From: Pseudomonadota bacterium
GTDB taxonomy: Bacteria > Pseudomonadota > Gammaproteobacteria > Burkholderiales > Burkholderiaceae_C
Direction of reading: 5' to 3'
Length of the DNA stretch: 19,546 bases
Assembly: GCA_023436025.1 (NCBI GenBank)
Contig: JAEZKX010000235.1
Span: forward strand, 1 to 19,546
A model generated the notes under the pieces. It had not been told where the DNA came from and did not search any database. It was given only the letters and a program-made list of their open reading frames with translations. This document shows positions 13,922 to 19,546 of this stretch, piece after piece (the first letter of the stretch is position 1; every line of letters begins with the position of its first letter). A program made the position numbers and the translations under genes.

Positions 13922-15190
13922 ATGCATTCGGCCACCCACCAGGCGATCGCCGGCATCTGGCGCATCGAATCGCCGCGCATCGTCGCGGCCGTGGGCCGCA
14001 TGGTGCGCGACATCGGGGTGGCCGAGGAGCTGGCGCAGGATGCGCTCATTGCCGCGCTGGAGCACTGGCCGCGCGAGGGCGTGCCCCGCAATCCGGGCGC
14101 CTGGCTCATGACCACCGCCAAGCGCCGCGCGCTCGACCACCTGCGCCACCAGAAGATGCAGGGCGAGAAGCTGGAGGCGCTGGGCCAGGACCTGCAGGCG
14201 CAGGAGGCGCTGGTGGTGCCGGATTTCGTCGACGCCCTGGACGCTGCGCGCCAGGACGACATCGGCGACGACATGCTGCGGCTGATCTTCACCGCCTGCC
14301 ATCCGGTGCTGTCGGCCGAGGCGCGGGCGGCCCTCACGCTCAAGCTGCTGGGCGGCCTGACCACGCACGAGATTGCCCGCGCCTACCTGGTGCCCGAGCC
14401 CACCATCGCCCAGCGCATCGTGCGCGCCAAGCGCGCGCTGCGCGAAGCCGGCGTGCCCTACGAGGTGCCGCGCGGCGAGGCGCTGGCGCCGCGCCTGGCC
14501 TCGGTGCTGGAGGTGATCTACCTGGTCTTCAACGAGGGCTACACCGCCACCGCTGGCGACGACTGGATGCGCCCGGCGCTGGCCCAGGAAGCCTTGCGCC
14601 TGGCCCGGGTGGTGGCGGAGCTGGCCCCGCGCGAGCCGGAAGCCCATGGTCTCGCGGCACTGCTGGAGCTGCAGTCCTCGCGCCTGAACGCGCGCACCGA
14701 CCGCGACGGCCGGCCGGTGCTGCTGAAGGACCAGGACCGTGCGCGCTGGGACCACCTGCTGGTGCGCCGCGGGCTGGCGGCGCTGGCGCGCGCCGAGGCG
14801 CTGGATGGCGCCGATGGTTTCTACGCCCTGCAGGCCGCGATCGCCGCCTGCCATGCGCGCGCGCCGGCCGCCGAGCAGACCGACTGGCCACGCATTGCGC
14901 AACTCTACGGCCGCCTGGCGCGGGTCGCGCCATCGCCCGTGGTGGAACTGAACCGCGCGGTCGCGGTCTCGATGGCGGAAGGCCCGGCCGCGGCCCTGGC
15001 CATCATCGATGCGCTGCGCGCGGACCCGGCGTTGCGCAACTACCAATGGCTGCCCAGCGTGCGCGGCGACCTGCTGGAAAGGCTGGGGCGGCGCGAGGAA
15101 GCGCGTGCCGAATTCCTGCGCGCCGCCGGGCTCGCCGGCAACGCGCGTGAGCGCGAACTGGTGCTGGCCCGCGCGCAGGCGCTGCACTGA
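13922..15190 (+). CDS. ECF-type RNA polymerase sigma factor, ECF42 group with long C-terminal extension
   Basis: The protein has 422 aa, about twice a normal ECF sigma factor. Region 2 covers about residues 10-75 (VAEELAQDALIAALEHWP, then NPGAWLMTTAKRRALDHLR). Region 4 covers about 115-178, with the promoter-recognition helix-turn-helix at 146-176 (LTTHEIARAYLVPEPTIAQR). The remaining 240 residues form the extension typical of ECF42 (DUF6596 plus TPR-like helices), including VIYLVFNEGYTAT and VVELNRAVAVSMAEGP. No anti-sigma gene is adjacent, as expected for this group, where the extension is thought to govern activity. It closes the DGPF-SRPBCC-VOC run, 13 bp after the VOC gene, and likely drives the promoter at 12433-12459. 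Confidence 0.93.
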   Translation: MHSATHQAIAGIWRIESPRIVAAVGRMVRDIGVAEELAQDALIAALEHWPREGVPRNPGAWLMTTAKRRALDHLRHQKMQGEKLEALGQDLQAQEALVVPDFVDALDAARQDDIGDDMLRLIFTACHPVLSAEARAALTLKLLGGLTTHEIARAYLVPEPTIAQRIVRAKRALREAGVPYEVPRGEALAPRLASVLEVIYLVFNEGYTATAGDDWMRPALAQEALRLARVVAELAPREPEAHGLAALLELQSSRLNARTDRDGRPVLLKDQDRARWDHLLVRRGLAALARAEALDGADGFYALQAAIAACHARAPAAEQTDWPRIAQLYGRLARVAPSPVVELNRAVAVSMAEGPAAALAIIDALRADPALRNYQWLPSVRGDLLERLGRREEARAEFLRAAGLAGNARERELVLARAQALH

Positions 15191-15191
15191 A

Positions 15192-15215
15192 CGCCGGCTG
15201 CGCGCCGTGCCGGCG
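15192..15215. terminator. Hairpin between convergent genes
   Basis: CGCCGGC (15192-15198) and GCCGGCG (15209-15215) form a perfect 7-bp stem with a 10-nt loop in the 35-bp space between the stops of the sigma factor gene and the Bug-protein gene. Its position suits a bidirectional terminator, but no T run follows on either strand. Confidence 0.4.
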
Positions 15216-15225
15216 ATCGGCCCGG

Positions 15226-16221
15226 CTACTCGATCCTGATCCCCGCTGCCTTCACCACCTCGCCGTAACGGGCCAGGTCGCGCCGCATCTCCTCGGCGAA
15301 CTGTGCCGCCGTTCCTGGGGTGGCCTCGATCCCGAGCACGCGCAGCCGGTCCCTGGCGTCCGGGTCGTTCAACACGGCGGTGAGTTCCCTGCTCAGTTTT
15401 GCAGCCACCGCCGGCGGCAGGCCGGCCGGCGCCAGCAGCCCCACCCAGGAATTCACCACGAAATCCGGCATGCCCGATTCGGCGAAGGTCGGCACGTCCG
15501 GCAGCGAGGCCGACCGCGCCGCGCTCGACACCGCGATGGCGCGCAGCTTGCCGTTCTTGACGAAGCCGTGCGCGCCGGCGACTGCGGTGTAGACCAGCGG
15601 GATCGAGCCGCCGATGACATCGGTCAATGCCTGGCCCCCACCCTTGTACGGGACGTGCGTGAGCTTGGCGCCGGTGCGCATCTTGAGCAGTTCGCCGGCA
15701 ATGTGCGGCGTGCCGCCGGTGCCCGAGGTGCCGAAGGACAGCCCGCCCGGCTGCGTCTTCGACACCGCGACCACGTCGGCCACCGTCTTCATCGGCAGAT
15801 CCGGATGGGCCACCAGGACCAGGGTGGCGTCCCCGATCTTGCCGATGGACGTGAAGTCCTTGAGCGGGTCGAACGGCAGCTTGGCGAACACGTGCGGGTT
15901 GATCACCATCGTGCCGTCGAAGGCCAGCACCAGCGTGTAGCCGTCCGCCGGCGCCGCCTTGGCCAGCGCCATGCCGATGTTGCCCGAGGCGCCCGGCTTG
16001 TTCTCGACCACCACCTGCTGCCCGAGGCGCTTGCCCAGGAACTCGGCGATCACGCGGCCGCTGGTGTCCGTGACGCCGCCGGGAGTGAAGGGCACGATGA
16101 GGCGCAGCGGCTTGGAGGGAAAGGCGTCCTGGGCCAGTGTCGGCAACGGCAACATGGCCATGGCTGCGGCGGCCGCCAGCCAGAGGCGGCGCGCGGGTAC
16201 CGGACGGGTGCGGGGGGGCAT
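15226..16221 (-). CDS. Bug/TTT-family tripartite tricarboxylate transporter substrate-binding protein
   Basis: A periplasmic solute receptor of 331 aa. The signal peptide (basic PARRLW, then LAAAAAMAMLPLPTLA, cleavage before QDAFP) is followed by the family hallmark KPLRLIVPFTPGGVTDTSGR, then VVVENKPGASGNIGMALAKAAPADGYTL, HVPYKGGGQALTDVIGGSIPL and WVGLLAPAGLPPAVAAKL. Bug proteins bind small carboxylates or similar acids. ATG 16221 is chosen because AGGAG lies 7 nt upstream on the minus strand and the signal peptide follows directly; the longer frame to 16356 reads through the promoter region. No TctA/TctB membrane genes are adjacent, so it is an orphan receptor, a common state in Burkholderiales. 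The ligand cannot be told. Confidence 0.94.
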   Translation of the reverse strand: MPPRTRPVPARRLWLAAAAAMAMLPLPTLAQDAFPSKPLRLIVPFTPGGVTDTSGRVIAEFLGKRLGQQVVVENKPGASGNIGMALAKAAPADGYTLVLAFDGTMVINPHVFAKLPFDPLKDFTSIGKIGDATLVLVAHPDLPMKTVADVVAVSKTQPGGLSFGTSGTGGTPHIAGELLKMRTGAKLTHVPYKGGGQALTDVIGGSIPLVYTAVAGAHGFVKNGKLRAIAVSSAARSASLPDVPTFAESGMPDFVVNSWVGLLAPAGLPPAVAAKLSRELTAVLNDPDARDRLRVLGIEATPGTAAQFAEEMRRDLARYGEVVKAAGIRIE

Positions 16222-16382
16222 TGCTTGTCTCCTGGTGTTTGTGAAAGGCATGCTGCCACACGGGCGACGCCGGTGGAATGGGGCTTTTTCGATTGCGGGC
16301 GCGCGTATAACGTGCCCGCCGCAGCGCCAGTTCGGGTCGCGCACGGCGCGACGCACTTGCGCATCCGCGCCTAAACTACTCC
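16222..16382. promoter_or_regulatory. Divergent promoter region of Bug-protein and MATE genes
   Basis: This 161-bp space separates two divergently transcribed genes. On the + strand TAAACT (16372-16377) lies 5 nt before the GTG of the MATE gene and could be the -10 of a leaderless transcript. TATAAC (16306-16311) is a stronger -10 look-alike and would give a leader of about 65 nt; neither has a clear -35. For the minus strand I see no strong hexamers. No regulator gene is adjacent. Confidence 0.45.
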
Positions 16383-17756
16383 GTGGCTCCTGCGCTGCTC
16401 ACCGCCCCCATCCTCCCCACCCTCCTGCGCCTGGCGGTCCCCAACGTCTTCGCGATGCTGGCGGCCACCGCGGTGGGTATCGGTGAGAGCATCTACGTGG
16501 GCATGCTGGGCAAGACACCGCTGGCGGCCATGGCGCTGGTGTTCCCCTTCGTCATGCTGATGCAGATGTTCTCCGCCGGCGCCATGGGCGGCGGCGTGTC
16601 GTCGGCGATCAGCCGTGCCCTGGGCAGCGAGCAGCCGGCCCGCGCGAAGGCCTTGGCGGTCCACGCCGCGGTCATCGGTGCGACGCTCGGCGTTGCCTTC
16701 ACCCTGGTGCTCTGGAGCGTCGGCCCCAGGCTCTACGCCCTCCTCGGCGGCCGGGGCCCGGTCCTGGCGGAGGCCACCACCTACGCCTTCTGGGTGTTCT
16801 GGGCCACGCCGGCGATCTGGCTGACCAACACGCTGATGTCGCTGGTGCGCGGCAGCGGCAACATGCGCCTGCCGTCCGCGCTCATCCTCGTGGTGTCGGT
16901 CGCCCAGATCGCGATGGGTGCGGTCTTCGGCCTCGGCTTGCTCGGCCTGCCGCAACTCGGGATGCGCGGCGTCGCACTGGGGCAGGTGATCGCCTACTGG
17001 GGCGCGGCGGCCTTCCTGTGGCGCTACGTGCGCAGCGACGCCGCGCGCGTGCGCCTGGTGCTCCGCGGCACCCGGCTGCAGTGGCCGCTGTTCCAGGACA
17101 TCCTGCGCGTCGGCGCGCTGGCGTGCGTCTCGCCGCTGCTGACCGTGGCGACGGTACTGGTCGTCACCGCGCTGGTGGCCGCGCACGGCAACGATGCGCT
17201 GGCCGGCTACGGCATCGGCGCGCGGCTCGAATTCCTGCTGGTGCCCATTGCCTTCGGCGTCGGCGTGGCCGCGGTCCCGATGGTGGGCATGGCCATCGGC
17301 GCGGGCGACGTGCCGCGCGCGCGGCGGGTGGCGTGGACCGCCGGCATGCTGTCGGGCCTGCTGCTCGGGGGCATCGGGTCGGTGCTGGCGGTGGCGCCGG
17401 ACCTGTGGGCCGCCTGGTTCACGGGCGATGCCGCCGTGCTGGCCCATGCCCGCACCTACCTGCGCTTTGCCGGCGCCGGCTTCGGGTTCTTTGGCCTGGG
17501 GCTCACGCTGTACTTCGCGGCCCAGGGCGCGGGCAACATCGCGGCGCCGGTGGCGGCCTCGGTGCTGCGCTTCCTGCTGGTGCTGGTGGTGGGCCGCGCC
17601 ATGCTGGGCCCGGCGAGCGGGCCCGAGGCGCTGTTCGCGCTGGTCGGTGCGGCCATGGCGCTCTACGGCATCGCCACGGCGGTGGGCGTGTACTTCAGCG
17701 CCTGGCGGCCACAGGCACGTCCAGCCGCCCCGGCAGGCTTCAAGCTTCCTTCTTGA
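16383..17756 (+). CDS. MATE family efflux transporter
   Basis: An integral inner-membrane protein of 457 aa with about twelve hydrophobic segments in two matching halves. The N half begins LLRLAVPNVFAMLAATAVGIGESIYVGMLG and contains VSSAISRALGSEQPARAKAL. The C half contains LLTVATVLVVTALVAAHGNDALAGYGIGARLEF and PMVGMAIGAGDVPRARR, typical for MATE/NorM-like exporters that use Na+ or H+ to expel cationic drugs. The start is GTG at 16383; no ribosome site is seen, and the -10-like TAAACT just upstream suggests a leaderless mRNA. Its 3' end overlaps the opposite DUF2889 gene by 17 bp. The substrate is unknown. Confidence 0.92.
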   Translation: MAPALLTAPILPTLLRLAVPNVFAMLAATAVGIGESIYVGMLGKTPLAAMALVFPFVMLMQMFSAGAMGGGVSSAISRALGSEQPARAKALAVHAAVIGATLGVAFTLVLWSVGPRLYALLGGRGPVLAEATTYAFWVFWATPAIWLTNTLMSLVRGSGNMRLPSALILVVSVAQIAMGAVFGLGLLGLPQLGMRGVALGQVIAYWGAAAFLWRYVRSDAARVRLVLRGTRLQWPLFQDILRVGALACVSPLLTVATVLVVTALVAAHGNDALAGYGIGARLEFLLVPIAFGVGVAAVPMVGMAIGAGDVPRARRVAWTAGMLSGLLLGGIGSVLAVAPDLWAAWFTGDAAVLAHARTYLRFAGAGFGFFGLGLTLYFAAQGAGNIAAPVAASVLRFLLVLVVGRAMLGPASGPEALFALVGAAMALYGIATAVGVYFSAWRPQARPAAPAGFKLPS

Positions 17757-18330
17757 GCGCGTCCGGGGCGCGGTAGAACTGCGGCGCCTGCCGCTTCATC
17801 ACCGGACCCTCGAACGACCAGGTCATGCACTGGCCCATGTAGAAGGGCGGCTTCCCGGGGTTCGGATCGGCCTCGCCCCGCTCGTCGCGCTCCAGCGCGC
17901 GCTGGTGCGGGATCATCTGGAAGGCCGCGGTGGCGGCGTTGAACACCAGTTCGCGCAGGTGGGTGCAGCCGCCGACGCCGCCGATGGCGCCCTCGATCTT
18001 CCTGCGCCAGCCCGGGCCCATGGTTAGGCCCACCAGCTTCTGCATCGGATCGCCGGCCGGGATGTGGCACTCGCCGAAGGGCACGTTGAGCACGCCGGTG
18101 CGGACCTCGCGGATCGTCAGGTTGTCATCGACGGTCAGGCGAACGCGCAGCAGGTGCACCGGTTCGCCCGCCGGCAACATGCCGCGTTCCCGCATGAAGG
18201 TGGGATTGGCCTTGGTGTCGCTGAGCTGGCAGTCGATGTCCCACAGGCCGTCTTCGCGCAGGAACCCTTCGAAGCTGACGCGGCGCGTATGGATGGGCCG
18301 GCGCGGCGCCGGCGGAGGCAGATCGGACAT
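17740..18330 (-). CDS. DUF2889 domain-containing protein
   Basis: The protein has 196 aa and no signal peptide or membrane segment. It matches the DUF2889 pattern: IHTRRVSFEGFLREDGLWDIDCQLSDTK near the start, VHLLRVRLTVDDNLTIREV, the cysteine-containing MGPGWRRKIEGAIGGVGGCTHLRELV, and a C-terminal part with PPFYMGQCMTWSFEGPVMKR. The family has no established function; the conserved Cys-x-His in the middle could be a metal or catalytic site. On the minus strand TAAGAT lies 6 nt before the ATG with no ribosome site, so it may be leaderless. It is convergent with, and overlaps, the MATE gene. Confidence 0.9.
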   Translation of the reverse strand: MSDLPPPAPRRPIHTRRVSFEGFLREDGLWDIDCQLSDTKANPTFMRERGMLPAGEPVHLLRVRLTVDDNLTIREVRTGVLNVPFGECHIPAGDPMQKLVGLTMGPGWRRKIEGAIGGVGGCTHLRELVFNAATAAFQMIPHQRALERDERGEADPNPGKPPFYMGQCMTWSFEGPVMKRQAPQFYRAPDALKKEA

Positions 18331-18336
18331 GCGTCG

Positions 18337-18342
18337 ATCTTA
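18337..18342 (-). promoter_or_regulatory. Probable -10 element of the DUF2889 gene (leaderless)
   Basis: Read on the minus strand this is TAAGAT, 5 of 6 bases of the -10 consensus, placed 6 nt before ATG 18330. Transcription would start at or beside the ATG. No convincing -35 is present at the right distance. Confidence 0.42.
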
Positions 18343-18380
18343 GGGCCAGACGCTCCTACAGTACTTTCAGCCTCCCGGCC

Positions 18381-18399
18381 ACCCTGGTACGGCCAGGGT
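18381..18399. promoter_or_regulatory. Inverted repeat upstream of the uvrA-like gene
   Basis: ACCCTGG (18381-18387) and CCAGGGT (18393-18399) form a perfect 7-bp inverted repeat with a 5-bp spacer, 19 bp before the ATG of the uvrA-like gene, in the divergent space with the DUF2889 gene. It could be an operator or an mRNA hairpin. It does not resemble a LexA box. Confidence 0.5.
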
Positions 18400-18418
18400 A
18401 GCCCAGGATGGCAGCACG

Positions 18419-19546
18419 ATGGGAAAAGAACGCAGGAACAACAGTGGACGCGACGAGCCCCAGGCGGCGGACGGGGCGGGAAGCCCGCAGCTGCCGCGTG
18501 TGGAGAACACCGGCAGCGGCTTCGTGCGGGTGCGCGGCGCGCGCGAGCACAACCTGCGCGACGTCAGCGTCGACGTGCCGCGCGATGCACTGGTGGTGTT
18601 CAGCGGCGTCTCGGGCTCGGGCAAGTCCTCGCTCGCCTTCGGCACCATCTACGCCGAGGCCCAGCGGCGCTACCTGGAATCGGTGTCGCCGTATGCGCGG
18701 CGCCTGATCGACCAGGCCGGCGTGCCCGACGTCGACGCCATCGAGGGCCTGCCGCCGGCGGTGGCCCTGCAGCAGCAGCGGGGCACGCCCAGCGTGCGTT
18801 CGTCGGTTGGCAGCGTCACCACGCTGTCGAGCCTGCTGCGCATGCTCTATTCGCGCGTGGGCCACTATCCGCCCGGGCAGCCCATGCTCTACGCCGAAGA
18901 CTTCTCGCCCAACACGCCGCAGGGCGCGTGTCCACGCTGCCAGGGGCAGGGCCGCATCTACGATGCCACCGAGGCCTCGATGGTGCCGGATGCGAGCCTC
19001 ACCATCCGCGAGCGCGCCATCGCGGCCTGGCCGCCGGCCTGGCACGGACAGAACCTGCGTGACATCCTGGTCACGCTGGGCTACGACGTCGACACGCCCT
19101 GGCGCGACCTGCCGAAGAAGGCGCGCGACTGGATCCTGTTCACCGACGAGACGCCCACCGTGCCGGTGTACCCCGGCTTCACGCCGAGGGAGACCCGGGC
19201 CGCCCTGCGCCACAAGACCGAGCCGGCCTACATGGGCACCTTCACCAGCGCGCGCAAGTACGTGCTGCACACCTTCGCCACCAGCCAGAGCGCGATGATG
19301 AAGAAGCGGGTGGCGCGCTACATGGTGAGCGCGCCTTGCCCGGCCTGCCAGGGCAAGCGGCTCAAGCCCGAGGCGCTGACCGTCACCTTCGCCGGTCACG
19401 ACATCGGCGCGCTGGCGCAGTTGCCCATCGATCGCTTGGCGGAGATCCTGCGGCCCGCCGCCGAAGGCCGGCCGGGCGAGTCGGTCGCCCAGGCCGACCG
19501 GCTGACGCGTGCGGCCTCGCGGCGCGCGGCGCAGGCGCGCGTGGCC
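18419..19546 (+). CDS. uvrA2: UvrA-like excinuclease ABC subunit (UvrA2 type), partial
   Basis: The first 376 codons of an ABC-type DNA-repair ATPase; the gene runs off the right edge. The Walker A motif is GVSGSGKSS with Lys69, preceded by VRGAREHNLRDVSVDVPRD and followed by FGTIYAEAQRRYLESVSPYARRL, all typical of UvrA. Cys-x-x-Cys pairs are at 171/174 (CPRCQGQG) and 307/310 (CPACQGKRL). In canonical UvrA about 150 residues, including the UvrB-binding domain, lie between the ARVG motif and the PxGACPxCxG motif; here YSRVGHYP is joined by about 20 residues to NTPQGACPRC. That gap marks it as a UvrA2-type paralogue, a group linked to tolerance of DNA-damaging agents. AGG at 18405-18407 is only a modest ribosome site. 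Confidence 0.93.
   Translation, partial: MGKERRNNSGRDEPQAADGAGSPQLPRVENTGSGFVRVRGAREHNLRDVSVDVPRDALVVFSGVSGSGKSSLAFGTIYAEAQRRYLESVSPYARRLIDQAGVPDVDAIEGLPPAVALQQQRGTPSVRSSVGSVTTLSSLLRMLYSRVGHYPPGQPMLYAEDFSPNTPQGACPRCQGQGRIYDATEASMVPDASLTIRERAIAAWPPAWHGQNLRDILVTLGYDVDTPWRDLPKKARDWILFTDETPTVPVYPGFTPRETRAALRHKTEPAYMGTFTSARKYVLHTFATSQSAMMKKRVARYMVSAPCPACQGKRLKPEALTVTFAGHDIGALAQLPIDRLAEILRPAAEGRPGESVAQADRLTRAASRRAAQARVA

Noticed and set aside
13820..16261. 813-codon minus frame crossing the sigma factor and Bug-protein genes
   Set aside because: It runs through two well-supported genes in other frames and shows no domain of its own.
16222..16356. 45-residue N-terminal extension of the Bug protein
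   Set aside because: It would bury the signal peptide and read through the divergent promoter region. ATG 16221 has AGGAG at 7 nt.

Overview
The window is a GC-rich stretch whose coding genes use almost only G or C at third positions. Its gene content (a Bug-family binding protein, DGPF/YCII proteins next to a long ECF sigma factor, a TetR-controlled beta-oxidation cluster, DUF2889) points to a betaproteobacterium of the Burkholderiales, most likely Comamonadaceae (Variovorax/Ramlibacter-like). This placement is inferred from gene families, not from a database search. No rRNA, tRNA, CRISPR array, insertion sequence or phage gene is visible.

Region 1 (1-10115) is a fatty-acid/acyl-CoA catabolism operon, all on the + strand. 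A hexanucleotide repeat at the left edge and a TetR-type operator (126-139) precede a TetR regulator (165-851). It is followed at very short spacing by an FadE-like acyl-CoA dehydrogenase, a secreted DUF2147 protein, a FadN-type 3-hydroxyacyl-CoA dehydrogenase/enoyl-CoA hydratase fusion, a thiolase (fadA), an alpha/beta hydrolase, an acyl-CoA thioesterase, a possible 63-aa protein, a 2-hydroxychromene-2-carboxylate isomerase-like DsbA-fold protein and an enoyl-CoA isomerase/hydratase. Several junctions are ATGA overlaps. Dehydrogenase, hydratase, second dehydrogenase and thiolase give a full beta-oxidation spiral. The last genes look like accessories for unsaturated or unusual acyl chains and for releasing stalled CoA esters.

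Region 2 (10116-15190) is a signalling/stress block. It holds a soluble two-PAS histidine kinase with no response regulator beside it, a DGPF/YCII protein with a probable leaderless start, and a four-gene run: DGPF/YCII protein, SRPBCC protein, VOC protein and a long ECF42-type sigma factor. A site matching the ECF42 promoter pattern (TGTCGA, 17 nt, CGTC at 12433-12459) lies just ahead of this run, followed at once by a perfect 9-bp hairpin. I read this as a self-activating ECF42 module. It is the most interesting part of the window.

Region 3 (15191-19546) is mixed: a convergent Bug-type periplasmic binding protein (- strand), a divergent MATE efflux pump with a GTG and probably leaderless start, a DUF2889 protein (- strand) whose end overlaps the MATE gene by 17 bp, and the first 376 codons of a UvrA paralogue that lacks the UvrB-binding domain and runs off the right edge.
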